Shown one piece after another: positions 35,297-47,678 of a stretch of DNA of 64,000 nt. Within the stretch, counting starts at the first letter, position 1. Each line of letters begins with the position of its first letter. The notes beneath the pieces are model-generated. The model had not been told where the DNA came from, made no database searches, and saw only the letters and a list, made by a program, of their open reading frames with translations. The stretch is taken from contig CM043945.1 in the NCBI GenBank assembly GCA_014529385.2, positions 156,620,741 through 156,684,740 of the forward strand. The letters are read 5' to 3'. The stretch is from Adiantum capillus-veneris. Lineage: Eukaryota > Streptophyta > Polypodiopsida > Polypodiales > Pteridaceae. Position numbers and translations under genes: made by a program.

Positions 35297-36046
35297 CTAG
35301 TAAATGACAGCAAAGGTTAAACAAAATCTTCCACAAACACAACATCTTGAGAAACCAAGATACATTTTATTTGCGGATGGTAACCAATAACCTTTGCTTT
35401 CAGCACTGTAACAAAAAAAAATGCATTTAACAGCATTATCGTCCAATTTTTTGTGTTGCATTTGTGCCACCAAAGCATACGCTAAACAACCAAAAATGCG
35501 CATGTGATTAATAGATGACTTCTTATCATGCCATGCTTCATAGGAAGTCACAAACTGCAAATCTTTTGTAGGACACTTGTTAAGTACATAAGTAGCACAC
35601 ATGTTGGTCTCAAGCCAAAACGAATGTGGAAAATCTTGACTCTTGACCATATATCATGCCATCTCCATAAGAGACTTGTTTTTCCTTTCAACAACACCAT
35701 TTTTATGAGGTGTATATGGAATTTTACATTGGTGTGTTATCCCACAACTAGCCAAAAATGTGTTATACTCATGAGATTTATACTCCCCCCCCCAATCTGA
35801 ACGAAGGGTGCCCATAGTACATCTAGAGACATTTTCACCCATAGCCAAAAATTTCTTGAAGCACATGAACACGTTGGACTTAGCTTTAAGAATATATTTG
35901 CATGCATGCCTAGAGTAATCATCAATAAAAGTCACAAAGTATAGGTAATTGTCTAAGGACGAAATTTGCATAGGCCCACAAACATCACTATACACAAGTT
36001 GTAATCTCCATGTAGCCCTAACTAAATCATTCTTCAAAAAGTCCAA
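35297..36046 (-). pseudogene. Element D integrase
   Basis: Copia integrase: LVYSDVCGPMQ, FVTFIDDYSRHA, TLRSDWGGEY and IPYTPHKNGVVERKNKS (catalytic Glu region), then HSFWLETNMCATYVLNKCPT. A TGA stop near 35651-35653 replaces CGA (Arg) found in element F, a C-to-T change at CpG. Asp/Glu catalytic residues are still readable. Confidence 0.88.
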
Positions 36047-36151
36047 ATGCTACATCTTACCCAAAATACAGCCGAGTCACGGACATGCTTCAAAGGTGCT
36101 TCAAGAGGCGGCAAAGAAGCAATCATATCAGATTTTTGCAAACACGGCAAA

Positions 36152-36750
36152 CTAGCAAAATTCAGTGCCCAAAGCATGCATACCAAAGATTTTTATTCGT
36201 AATAGCCTTTGAATCAACAACTGCATTTGCAAAATTTTTCCCACGCTTGTAAAACAAAGTGAGCTCATGCAACTCACGGCACAAAATGCCAGATGCCACA
36301 ATTTCATCACCAAAACTGAGATCATGAGCTGTATATTTGTCATCCAAATTTTCACAACAAGACCAATTCTAGCAAGTGCAAATACAGAAAAAAGGTTCTT
36401 TTTTTTCCCAAGTACATAAATTGCATCAAGAAGTGTGACATAACTACCATTTGTAGCAATCAGCACAATTTGTTTGACTCCATGGACTGGATAAGAGGCA
36501 TTACTGGCACAAGTGATTGTATTCCCATGAGAGAGAGACTCATGAGAGGTAAACAAGCCACGATGTGAAATAATGTGCTTTATAGCACCAATATCAAAGT
36601 ATCAGACATGTGAATCTCCAACAACTGATATACATGCATCATAAACATAAGGTCATGTAAGCCCACATTGGGTAAATGTCCTCGTCTAGTTTATCCTTGA
36701 TAGAGAACATCTTGAATACATCCCTGTGTTGTCAGCCATGGTGAGTGGTT
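36152..36750 (-). pseudogene. Element D gag start fused to protease region by deletion
   Basis: The minus strand starts at about 36741 with ATGGCTGACAAC, then FKMFSIKDKLDEDIYPMWAY, matching the gag start of element F (43268). It then jumps directly to YDACISVVGDSHV (about 36660), which matches F near 44400. About 1 kb of gag, including the zinc knuckle, is absent. The rest gives HRGLFTSHESL...GNTITCASNA and the pre-integrase sequence. Gag function was therefore lost by internal deletion. Confidence 0.8.
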
Positions 36751-37094
36751 ACACCTAATATGAAAACTATTCTAAAAGAGGAGAAACAAAGTGGGACTAA
36801 CACGTGCAATATAGAACAACCCTAAGAAGACTGTAAGAAACTTGTTATGCAAAAAATGGCACTAACAAAAAAATTGCACAAAAGGACTAAATTGCATGTA
36901 CATTACTACTATCTATAGTGGAAACGTAGGCCAAAATGAGTCCGAATAGAAATGTTGAGCAGACTAAGCTCTATGAGATTATCCAAAGTATTTTTTGACC
37001 TACTTAAGCTCACTCAAGATCACCCAAATCAAAAAATGTGAGCTCGTGGGTGGTGCTGGTGATGCTGATGACTATGCCCACGAGGATACAACCT

Positions 37095-37106
37095 GCTCTG
37101 ATACCA
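37095..37106 (-). other. Element D primer-binding site
   Basis: Minus strand TGGTATCAGAGC, exact initiator tRNA-Met type, 3 bases inside the LTR. Confidence 0.93.
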
Positions 37107-37109
37107 AAA

Positions 37110-37325
37110 TGAATGGAAATAGGGCTACAAGGAAACACATATACCTTGGATAAGATGAAGAATATCAAGGCACATAACAAAGAGTATATTGCTTACTGCA
37201 CAATGGAAAGATAAGTTATCCCTAGATTTACAATGCTTATGGAAAAAATCTCCTAGTGAGGGAAACAATGCCCTGATGGTCCTAAGTGTGTTCACACATA
37301 TCACTACCTCATATATATGCTATCA
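37110..37325 (-). repeat. Element D 5' LTR (about 216 bp)
   Basis: Minus strand TGATAGCATATATATG...TTTCCATTCA. It aligns along its length with the LTRs of element F (shared GTGTGTGAACACACTTAGGA and TCTTTCCATTG). This identifies D and F as one family. Confidence 0.85.
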
Positions 37326-37875
37326 TCCTATATGTATGACTCATGTGCACACTCATATGATTGATATGCTCATATCATGTTGATATCTTTCTTTTGTTGA
37401 AAAGCTCACAACGATGAGTAAATTATATCAACAAAAATAAAAATTGCTGATTTTGGTCATGCTTGTTTCGATCCATGACATCTCCAGCTACCAGACATAC
37501 ATCGGCAAACATGGGAGCCCCTCGTGTCACTAAGAAGGATCCCAAGGAGAAACTTTGCTAAACATGGTGGTGCTAACCAAACAAAACGTCAACAATTGCT
37601 CTAATCCATGGTGGGATAAGCCTTACCTTACACTAATAGTGAGAGCACTCCCAAACATCCAAACATGCACCATTTAAGTGCATAGTCACATTTTTCCTAT
37701 GGAACCTATAAAGGCTCGCACCTGCTTATCACTCCCTAAACACATGCTACACACTTGATAGCCACATGCTACTTGTGGTAGCTCACATTACCCTTGCAAT
37801 TTCCACTTGTGGTGCATATCCATCCAATCATTGATTGCACATTGAGCCTATAAATGGCCAATATCCAAAGCTTGT

Positions 37876-37878
<3 letters not shown>
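37326..37878. other. Unassigned; probably upstream part of an LTR
   Basis: No ORF or motif recognised. Because a (CT)n tract, an LTR-like end and a primer site follow on the + strand, part of this is probably the body of that LTR. Its start could not be found. Confidence 0.4.

Positions 37879-37944
<66 letters not shown>
37879..37944. repeat. (CT)n microsatellite
   Basis: About 33 CT units, 130 bases before the LTR end at 38078. Confidence 0.98.
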
Positions 37945-37948
<4 letters not shown>

Positions 37949-38092
37949 CTAAACAAGCAAGCAAGCTCTTTTCATTCTATATTGTGCATTGATCTCACTC
38001 TCTAATCTACTACTTATTATCTATTGGTTATGGTACAATCATGAATGCATCATTGGTCTATTTACCATAATCTTTACATGTGGTATCAGAGC
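37945..38092 (+). repeat. LTR end plus primer-binding site of another element
   Basis: TGGTATCAGAGC at 38081-38092 follows an LTR-like end ...TCTTTACA (38078). The element it belonged to is otherwise not recognisable; only a short leader follows before LINE sequence. Confidence 0.7.
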
Positions 38093-38980
38093 TAATGTGT
38101 AAGTAGCATGCCCTAATTACAATAGTTTAGATCTTTATGCTAGATTTAGTGCTCTCTCTTCAAGCACTAAATCAATTCATAACTCTTTAGGAGTATGACA
38201 ATTAAGTTTGATCCTAATTATCTCTCTCTTTGGATTTGGCTACGTCTATTATGGCCACTTCCCTAACCAATTGATTAGAGTTAATTGGGATCGATCTTTA
38301 AGTTTAAGTTTTTTCCATTTTTTTTTGTTTTCTATTTTGCTTGATTGTATGTGCTTTGTTGCTTGCTCTTCCCATCCTTTTTTTTTTGAGACGCACTTGA
38401 AAGTGTTAATTGAATATCGCAATGCATAGAGTTTTTCTCACAAGTTTTCAAATGCATTAATCTACACTCTGTTTGGCCAAGCACTAAGCAATAACACATT
38501 GATAAATTATTCGTGTTTTGTGATTGTTAATCCCATAAATTCTTGCTAATTTCCATTTGATAAGTATGAGTGAGTAGAGGCCCAACAACCTACAAGTGCA
38601 ACTACAGGTTCCAACAGTAGAAAGTGGATGAGACTCCTCCTCGGTCTGAGGTTGCATGTCTGTAGAATAGGTTTTTGAGCTCCATACCATCATGGTTTAA
38701 AGCCTGCCTATTCCACCTTTCTCTTCTGATGTGCCCTTTTACCCTTTCCCCTTAGGTGGAGGGGCAATGGCTCTCCAAGATGCCCTCATCAATGGGGTTG
38801 TTCCATTGTACCCTCAAAGTACTTCTGGTCTCTCCCACTTTCCTTTTGTTCCTCTTCCCGGAGTGGCAATGGGAATGCAGAGCTCTCACCAAACTATGGA
38901 GTGATATTCCCCGACAAGACAACAATAGATCAGTCAAGGCTTACTGGGTAACTCATCGAGAGAGGGGAAGATGTACCAGC
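38093..38980. other. Leader remnant and LINE 5' region, unassigned
   Basis: T-rich sequence with no recognised gene. The junction between the truncated LTR element and the LINE lies somewhere here (perhaps near 38600) but cannot be fixed. Confidence 0.4.
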
Positions 38981-39049
38981 TCAACTACATCACATGTATC
39001 TGCAAAATTAGATCCCCTCTTACAATGACATTACTAAATCATTTCAGAA

Positions 39050-40561
39050 TCAGAGCTCCTTCCATCCTTTGTTCAGGGCAACAGCTGAGCATCGACAAGG
39101 TATGACTCTCCCCTTAAATACCATGTATAAATTCTTTTGGTCGGTCTTAGTAAAGGGGGTGAACAATCCGAGGGAGGAATTTCCCTCCACCCTCAAGTTC
39201 AACCTGATAACCTCTCCCCTAAACTGACTGAGCCTGTTCAAGGATCCCCTAAATCTCCAAATCATGTCTTTCGAGAAGCTGCTTTCTATAATTCCTTAGC
39301 TATGGAAGTTGAGGATCCAAACCAAAATACTAAGTTACCCCTCAAAAGGATAAGTTGGTGATTGATTCTCAAGAGCTTGAGAAGTGGTTTGACCAACTTA
39401 GTGATAAAGTGCTAATTGGATTGTGTCATGACGCGAGGCTGACTCTTGATGCTCTAAAAAAGTGGATCTCTACTAATTGGGTGAACAAAAATGTCAACCT
39501 CTATCACATTCAGTACCTTCCTAACAATTACTACCTCTTCTTTTTTGAGGATTCCAATAGTGCCTTACAGGTCCTATCTGAAGAAGGGCACTGGCTCATC
39601 AAGATCACTCCTCTCTTTGTCTTCAAATGGTACAAGGGTTTCAATCCTAAGGGGGACAAACCCTCTTGTGTCCCCATGTGGGTGTACTTTCCTGATCTTC
39701 CCATTGAATACTACCCTTGGCTGAGAAACATTGGGAATTTACTCGGGAAAGCACTTGGGAAAAAATCAAGAGGAGGGATCAATCCTAAGTGGGATCCACA
39801 GTTGTTGACTGAAGTTGATATCATTATGCCTTTGAAACAATCTATCCCTATTAAATACAACAATGGTATTCTACTCCACTCTCAAAAGATTTTGTGTAGG
39901 AATTTACCTAGTTCTTGCTTCCACTATCATGCTCAAGGCCATTTCATTAAAGATTTCCCTATTGTCAACAAAGACAAGGGTCCTGCCTCAGGCACATAAG
40001 AGAAATGTTGGTAAGCAGAACAAAACCCCTAATCCTTCTCTTCCAAAAAATAATAACAGGTTTGATGTGCTTCTAGAAGATGTCTTTGATCTTCTGAAAG
40101 AACTAGCTGAGGAAGCTTACTCAAGAAAATCATAGGAGGTTAAAATCCCTACAGATAATTCTCAAGACCCTATTCATCAAGACAAAGAATCAGAGGTACA
40201 AGAGCCCAACATGCCAATGCACCCTCCTATTAGCCCCTCTATTCAAGCTAGAGGGTTTTCAATTGATAGCAATGATACAGACAGTGACAATGAAGTAATA
40301 AACAATACTTAGTTTACTACTAATGCTATGAAAGAATATCAAGAAGACTTTTTAAAAGAGTTAGAACAGATGGATACCACTTCTAAAATTATACTTGTTG
40401 CCTCTCTTGAACCCTTGGCTGACATCAGCATGACCCAAGCAAAGGAGGAGTCACTTCCTATGCAGAATCAAAGTAAGAGTAGGAGGAAAAAAGAAATGAT
40501 TTTTGATCCCACAAGAGCTTTTGTTTCATTCGCCAAGCCCTTTAAATCTAGTAAGAAATGA
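39050..40561 (+). pseudogene. LINE ORF1
   Basis: Segments 39137-39361, 39355-39999, 39863-40135 and 40328-40561 join by frame changes. The middle part has the plant LINE ORF1 pattern (NNYYLFFFEDSNSALQVLSE, EGHWLIKITPLFVFKW, VWVYFPDLPIEYY), an RNA-binding nucleic-acid chaperone. A zinc knuckle at 39916-39957 (CFHYHAQGHFIKDF) has lost two cysteines. Two TAG stops in the C-terminal part (KS-stop-EVK, NT-stop-FTT) fit CAG-to-TAG changes. The final TGA (40559-40561) overlaps the ORF2 start as ATGA. Confidence 0.8.
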
Positions 40562-42885
40562 ATGTTCTAAGCATTAAAGGCATCTCTCTAAACTGCAGAG
40601 GCTTGACTGACCCTGCCAGAGCCCTTGGTATCGAGAAACGGCTTTTTAACTCTAGTCTTACTCCTGACTACATTTGTTTATAGGAGGTTAAGGTTGCAAA
40701 CAAGATTTTAGACATTAACATGAAAATATTATCCTCTAATCATGTGTGGTTCACCATTAACCACCTTGCAAGGAAAGGAGGTGTTGCAATTGGATTGGTA
40801 CAAAAGTCCTCAGACTACATTTTTGAGGTTAAATCATCTAACAAAGGTAGGTGGATTTTAGTTTCTCTCAAAGCTCCATTTAACTACACTATCTTGAATG
40901 TTTATGTCTCAAACTCCACCTCTGATTGGTGCTCAAGTTGGTTAGACAGATCATGGTGGAATCAATATGACAGAGATGGATGCACAAGGGGCAATGTTCG
41001 TATGAAAAGGATAAAGAAATCTGGGAAGATTTCATTATCAAACTTGATACGTTAGATGTTTTGGAGAACGGTGGTTGCACGTGGACTAATAGACAATCTG
41101 GGACAAGCTTCAAAGATGCTAGATTGGACATAGTATTTATGTAAGTAATTCTACTACATGATCACTAGTCAGTTGAGAGTAAAGCTTATTCTTCTCTTTT
41201 GTTGTTAAAAGAAACGTTAAAGATATTTTTTGTTCAGAGTTTGAGTCCTCTCAATCCCCTTGTATTGCATGGGAAAAAGTAGTGAGAAAGATTCAACTGC
41301 TTCTACTTTCTTAAAAAAGGCCTGCTAAAGAGATTAGGGCTAACAGAAGAATGATGATAGTTGTCCAAATTCTTCAGATTGAAGAAAGTGTAGGTTTCTC
41401 AGATCCTCCTAATGCTGATTTGATTGCCTTCAGAGATAAGCTCAGACATGAATAGCTCTTCTAAAAAGCTAGTGGAGCCCTTGTCTATACTAGAGAGTTT
41501 TGGGCTGGGAAGTAGGATAGGCCTACAAATAACATGTTTGAACTCCTAAAAAAGAAAAAGTCCAAGGAATTTATTCATTTTCTTAAAAATGAAACTGGCA
41601 CTATTGCCACCACACATCAAGAGAATTTGGACATTTCTCATTAAAAAAATTTCAATATCTTCTCTGACCACCCTAAGAGAACAAGGGCTATCAAGGAAGC
41701 AAGAGCTCAAATTTCTCTAAAGAGAAAGAGAGATATTTCCACACAAAGTTCTAAGCTCCCGGATCATCCCATCTCTAAGGGGGAGATTAGAGAAGCTATT
41801 TCTAAGCTCAAGACTGGAAAATCTCTTGAGATACATGGCTTACCTAATGAGTTCTTCTTGGAATATAAAGACTTTCTAGTCCCCTACCTCTCTAGTATTT
41901 GGTAAGAATCCACTAAAAGAGGAGCTCTTCCTGCTAGTATCAACACAGGAGTTGTTAAACTCATCCATAAAAAAGGCAGCAAGGAGGATATGAGCAACTG
42001 GAGGCCCATAACTTTTCTGACAACCCTCTATAAAATCTTTTCCTTTTGTATGGATAGAAGAATTATTCATTTGATGGATCATTTTGTTCTTAAAGAGAAA
42101 AAATGTTTAATCAGAGGTAGATACATACTGGATTCCATAATCACTCTGTGGGAAGGGATGGAATATGATTTTGCCATTGATCAAGATCATTATTCTTTTA
42201 AAGTAGATTTTGATAAGGCATATAAAAAAATGGAGTGGGATTTTATACTTCAATTCCTGCATGACATTGACTTTGGGAAGATGTTCATTAAATTTATGCA
42301 TGTTCTTTCTGGTAATGCTTATGCAAGAACTGTTATAAATGGTGATCTCTCAGATGCAATTCACCCCATGAGGTCCATCAGATAGGGATGTCCACTTGCT
42401 CCTCTTCTATTTGCAACTGCTTCAAATGCTCTTGGGTGGCTGATCAAGGATAGAATAAATGAAGTTCTCATAAAATACATAAACATCCAAGGGGCCCCCT
42501 CTACCCTCTGTCTCCCCAATAGTTTGCCAATTATACAAATGCTCTTATGCATGTTGAAAATAGCTCTGTTGAAGGTTTTTTGGACTATCTTAACCTATTT
42601 TGTCTGGCTAGTGGATCTGTAAATAACCATTCTAAGACAGGGTTCAATTCCTCCGGTGGGGATGTACCAGTTTTAGTAAGGAATGCAGGTTGTCAGACAA
42701 TCCCAGATGGGAAAATCTTTAGGCTACTAGGTATACCTATGGGGTTCAGGATTTCTATGCAACAGAGATGGAAGTGGGTGCGAGACAAATTCAGAAGGAA
42801 ATTTTACCAATGGAATAATTTGCAGCCTACTCTCTCCTCTAGGGTCTTTGTACTGAACCACTACCTTTTTCCTTCCTTAATATAT
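40558..42885 (+). pseudogene. LINE ORF2: endonuclease and reverse transcriptase
   Basis: It begins at ATG 40558. The apurinic-type endonuclease has ISLNCRGLTDP and YICL-stop-EVK; the TAG replaces the Gln of the usual LQE catalytic motif. The end reads GGCTWTNRQSG and ARLDIVF. RT (from ~41700) has SNWRPITFLTTLYKIF and VDFDKAYKKMEWDF. SIR-stop-GCPLAPLLF follows, with TAG in place of the Gln of RQGCPLSP. The catalytic FADD box is replaced by FANY near 42525-42540. Both enzyme activities are therefore lost. Copia F interrupts it at 42885. Confidence 0.85.
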
Positions 42886-43114
42886 TGTTACCATATACAT
42901 GTAGTAGTGATGTGCGTGAACACACTTAGGAGCACCGGGGCATTTTTTCCCTCTTTAGGAGGTTTTTTCCCTCGTGCATTGTATATACGCCCATTCATTC
43001 TAGGGCTATCTATCTTTCCATTGCACACTAAGTAACACACTCTCTGTTGTGTTCATTGAGCTTCCTTTGTCTTCTCCAACTTGTGTGTGTTTTCCTGCAA
43101 CCCTAGTTCCAATA
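42886..43114 (+). repeat. Element F 5' LTR
   Basis: 229 bp starting TGTTACCATATACATG and ending TTCCAATA (terminal CA changed to TA). It pairs with 47679-47907. Confidence 0.95.
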
Positions 43115-43116
43115 AT

Positions 43117-43128
43117 TGGTATCAGAGC
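43117..43128 (+). other. Element F primer-binding site
   Basis: TGGTATCAGAGC, exact initiator tRNA-Met type, 2 bases after the LTR. Confidence 0.95.
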
Positions 43129-43267
43129 AAGTTGCATCCTACCGGGCTTAGTCTCTAGTAGCTCCACGCCTGCTCACTTTCTCCGTTTTCAGTGAGCTTT
43201 GGCAAGCATTTTGCAGGTCAACAAAAATTTGGGCATGCTAGTTTTCACATCAGGTGCAACATTTACC

Positions 43268-44400
43268 ATGGCTGACAACAACACAGATGTGCTCAAGATG
43301 TTTTTTGTTGAGGATAGATTGGATGGGGACAAATACTTTATGTGGGCTTACATGATGTAACATGTTATTGTGTCAAGGGCGTCTAGAATATTGTGCAGGG
43401 CATTGATGTACGTCCTGGTTCTGAGGATGTAGGCGATGTTGAGGATGTTGTAGGTCTTGCTGTTGTTAGAGTTGTTTTGCCTACAATAGAACAAGCTCAT
43501 TGGGATGTAAAGGCTGCAAAGGCTCATGCGTTGTCTATGAAGTGCACCATTTCTCCTCACATTCATTCAGCAAAATCTGCAAAACAGGCGTGGGATATTT
43601 GAGCTGGTCTTTATGCAAGCCACAATGAGGCAAAAATTGCATTGTTGCGTAAAGAGCTGGAGTTGAAGATTATGCATGAGGAAGATGATATGGGCACTTT
43701 CCTTGCTAGTGTCAAGGATATCATGAGGAAGATGATATGGACACTTTCCTTGCTAGTGTCAAGGATATCATGAGGAAGATGATATGGAAACTTTCCTTCC
43801 TGGTGTCAAGGATATCAATGAGCAACTTATTTCTGCAAATGAAGTCATTTCAAACAATTCCCTTGTGCAAACTGTTCTTGATGCCTTACCAGATTCTTAC
43901 CAGACTTTTGCTAGTACTTGGAGACTTATGACCCAAGGAAATCTTGAAGTTGTCAAGTTTGATGCATTATGCACATTGTTGTTGCAAGAGTCACTTTCCA
44001 AAAATAACAAGACTAGACAACAACGTGGAGTTGAACTCGCTTTTATTGCTGCTCAAAGAAAGAGTGGTAACAGCAATGCAGCCACTTCTTATGGTTCTTC
44101 TACGAGTGAAAAATCTCATGTTCCTAATGCTTCTGCTGGAAACAATTCGTCTGGAAATTCTGGTGATAAGGGCAAAAAGAAGATGCTTGGTCATTATTGT
44201 AAAGCTAAGGATCACTTGATCAAGCAGTGTCCTAAGGTGAAGGCCAAAGAGGAAAAGAAGAAAGAGGGTGGCTCCACTGCAAATGCTTGTTCCACTACAA
44301 ATGTAGCTATTGTTGAGTCTTATGTGAAAGGAGACTGTGATGTTGATGTTGATGCAGAATGGGCTTTTAGTGCAGAGTGTACCTATAATCTTTTTGTTCA
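43268..44400 (+). pseudogene. Element F gag
   Basis: Starts ATG 43268 (MADNNTDVLKMFFVEDRLDG), 140 bases after the PBS. UBN2/Gag-like sequence follows (SHNEAKIALLRKELELK; SLVQTVLDALPDSYQTF), then a zinc knuckle LGHYCKAKDHLIKQC whose first cysteine is Gly. A 47-bp unit repeated three times (43678-43818) shifts the frame, and a stop (ATGTAA, 43356-43361) lies early. Confidence 0.82.
43678..43818 (+). repeat. Three tandem 47-bp units in element F gag
   Basis: Units start at 43678, 43725 and 43772 (gaggaagatgatatgg...aaggatatca). Units 1 and 2 differ at one base; unit 3 differs at a few. Two extra 47-bp units add 94 bases, which breaks the reading frame. Confidence 0.95.
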
Positions 44401-45742
44401 TGATGCATGCATGTTAGTTGCTACAATTTCACATGTGTGGTATTTTTTCAGTGGTTCTACGAAGCATCGTTTACCTCACATCGTGATTTGTTCACCTCTC
44501 TTGAGTCTGCCGCTCATGGGAATTTTGTTACTTGTTCCAACAATGACTCTTATTTGATTCAAGGAATTGGAAAGATTGTGCTTACTGCTAAAAATGGTAG
44601 TTCTTTCACACTGTTAATGCACTTTATGTATCTGGGATGAAGAAAAATCTTTTGTCTGTATCTTCACTTGCTAGACTTGGTCTTATAGTCAAATTTGTGG
44701 ATAACAGATATACAATACATGATCTCCGTTTCGTTGATGAAATTTTTGCATCTGGCATTTTATGTCGTGGGTTGTATAAGCTCACTTTGTATGAAAAATG
44801 TGGGCAAAACTTTGCAAATGCAGTTTTGGATTCAAATGCTATTTCATATGCAAAACTCTGGCATGCACGTTTTGGTTATCTAAATTTTGCCAATTTGTTG
44901 CGTTTGTAGAAATTTGATATGGTTGCTTCTTTGCTGCCTCTTGAAGCACCTGTCAAACATGATTGTGAAGGCTATATTTTAGGTAAGATGCAGCATTCCA
45001 AGTGTCCAAAGGATGGTTCAGCTAGGGCCATATGAAAGTTGCAGCTTGTGCATAGTGATGTTTGTGGGTCCATGCAAACTCCGTCCTTGGGAAATTACGT
45101 TTACTTTGTGACTTTCATTGATGATTACTCCACGCGTGCATGGGTATTTCTTCTTAAACCAAAGCCTGAAGTTTCTACGTGCTTCAAAAAAATTCTGGCT
45201 ATGGATGAAAATGTCTCCATATGTACTATGGGCACCCTCCGTTCCGATCGAGGGAGGTAGTATATGTCTGATGAATTTAATGCATTTTTGGCTAGTCCTG
45301 GGATAAAACACCAACGTACACTGCCTTATACACCTCAACAAAATGGTGTTATTGAGAGGAAAAATAGCTCACTTATAGAAATGGCACGATGTATGGTCAA
45401 AAGTCAAGCTTTGCCGCATTCTTTTTGGGCTGTGGCCATCATGTGTGCCAATTATATACTAAACAGGTGTCCTACAAAAGCTTTGTAGTTTATTACTCCA
45501 TATGAAGTATGGCATGATAGAAAGCCTTCTATTGAGCACGTGCATGTTTTTGGTTGTGTGGAATATGCTTCGGTGCCACAAACACGCGCACAAAATTGGA
45601 TGATAAGGCCGTTAAATGTATTTTTGTTGGTTATAGTGCTAAAAGAAAAGGTTACAAGTTGTATCATCCACAAAAAAAGTGTATTTTGTTTTCACGGGAT
45701 GTGTTTAGCGCTTGCTGTCATGTACTAGAGACACTAATGTAA
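44401..45742 (+). pseudogene. Element F protease region and integrase
   Basis: The protease-linked region reads HRDLFTSLESAAHGN in one frame and MKKNLLSVSSLARLGLIVKF in the next. The pre-integrase GAG motif is LWHARFGYLNFANLLRL. The integrase reads LVHSDVCGSMQTPS, FVTFIDDYSTRAW, TLRSDRG and TPQQNGVIERKNSS. At KAL-stop-FITPYE, TAG replaces the CAG (Gln) still present in element D. Several other stops occur. Confidence 0.85.
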
Positions 45743-45764
45743 GCTCATAGGAATTTTATGACAC

Positions 45765-47603
45765 TTGGTTTCCTCTTTTCAGTCGTGGAAGTACGAAATA
45801 AATTTTGATGAGGAAATTGTACAGCCTATGGGGGTTTCAGAAAATGTTACATATCAGCCTATTACTGATGTAGATGTACATGATGTACTTGATGAGAAAA
45901 GGGTTGAAAATGAGCAGGTTACAGGTATGCCAAAATGGCTGGTGCATACATTGCGTGATAGTAAATTGGATGCACCTTTGTCTAGTCGTATTCGTTCAAG
46001 TTCTTGCCATGCATCTTATGCATGCAATTGTTATGCTTTGGCTATGTCTAGCCTACATGATGTTGAGGAACCTCTATCTTTTGATGAAGCACAAAATTCA
46101 AAAAATTGGATGGCTGCCATGCAATCTAAATATGATGCACTTATAGAAAATGACACATGGACTTTATGTGATTTGACTCTTGGAAAAAAGTCCATTGGTA
46201 TGAAGTGGGTTTACAAGTTGAAACGCAAGCTGGATGGTGAGATTGATTGCTATAAGGCTTGACTTGTTGCAAAGAGTTATGCACAACAAAAAGGCATAGA
46301 TTATGAAGAGACTTTTGCTCCCATTTTTCGTATGACTACTGTGCGTTTTTTATGTGCATTGGCAGCTCATTTTGGTTGGGATGTACATCAGCTAGACATT
46401 GTTACTGCTTTCTTGAATGGTGACATATTTGAGAAATTTTATGTAACACAGCCTCGCAGTTTTGTCAAAAAAGGACAAGAGGATAAGGTGTGCAAATGTA
46501 GCAAAGCTTTGTATGGGTTGAAGAAATCTCCTTGTGCTTGGCATGGAAAGGCTGACACTCATTTGGTCAAACAAGGCTTTTGTAACAGTCCAACAAAAAG
46601 CACATTGTATGTAAAGTGTGAGGGTGATGTACTTCTCATTGTGGTTCTTTATGTAGATGATTTGCTGATCACTCGACCAAATGAGAGACATATTGTTGAA
46701 TTTAAGACTCATTTGAATGCTACTTTCAAGATGAAAGATTTGGGGTTGTTGCATCATTATTTGGGTATACAATTTAAGCAGTGTAATGGTGGTATTGCCT
46801 TGTGTCAGAAAAGTTACATAGAGACATTGCTATGTAAGTTTGGACTTGAGGATTGCAAACATATTGCCACTCCCATGAAAAAAAGTTTGAAATTGAGTCT
46901 TCATGATGTTGGTGATCTTGCAGATGTCACTCTTTACCAAACTGCTATTGGATGCCTCATTTATGTATGTAACACGAGGCCGAATATTCAATTTACAGTC
47001 TCATAGGAGCAAATTTATGCATAGCTCAGGGTCTAAGCATTGGTAGGCTGTCAAGAGTATTTTCCACTATTTGAGTGGCACTTTACATCCTGGCTTGTTT
47101 TATCCCAAGGGGGGATCATTTCCACTAGACTTACATGCTTTTTCAGACTCAGATTGTGCTAGTTGATTTGACACGCGAGTATCCACAAGTGGTTTTTGTT
47201 CATGCTTGGCAGTTCATGTATATCATGGTTGAGCAAGAAGTAACCTACTATGGACACTTCTAGTTGTGAGGCTGAGTACAGGGCAATCTTCGCAGCTACG
47301 GTTGAGTGTGTATGGCTCAAACGCCTTATGGTTGATTTGGCTATTGGACAGGACACAACCAACACTATCTACACTAATAGTCGGAGCGCATTGGTAGTTG
47401 CGAGGAACCCAAATTTTCATGCTCTCACAAAGAACATTGAGGTGCATTACCACTATGTCAGTGAGAGGCTCCCAGCAGGAAAGATCATCTTGGCTTATGT
47501 GCCAACACAGGACAAACTTGAAGATCTCTTCACAAAGGCATTGTCTCCTGAGAATTTTGAAGCTTTTCGCAAAGCTTTGGGCTTACTCCTCTTTGTGGGC
47601 TGA
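45765..47603 (+). pseudogene. Element F reverse transcriptase and RNase H
   Basis: RT: NSKNWMAAMQSKYDALIEND, SIGMKWVYKLKRKLDGE, TGA in place of Arg (CGA) before LVAKSYAQQKGIDYEETF, LDIVTAFLNGDIFEKFY, and the intact catalytic box VVLYVDDLLI. RNase H: SCEAEYRAIFAATVECVWLK, TNSRSALVVARNP, HYHYVSERLPAGKI. TAG in HW-stop-AVK replaces the usual Gln. The end lies 75 bases before the 3' LTR. Confidence 0.88.
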
Positions 47604-47678
47604 TCATGTCCTTAGGGCATGGCACTTCCCTTTACTCATGTGCCAGCTCTCATTCACCGCATCACTCCAGGGGGAATT

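Larger units (their letters stand above)
25118..37325 (-). mobile_element. Element D: Ty1/copia, minus strand, split by element E
   Basis: Copia sequence resumes across element E: left part 25118-25491, right part 34334-37325. Minus-strand order: LTR (37110-37325), PBS, shortened gag, protease region, integrase, RT. It is the same family as element F (42886-47907); LTR and proteins align throughout. The 3' end is lost: homology to F stops near 25118, before the RNase H end, and no left LTR is visible. Most of gag is deleted. Confidence 0.88.
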
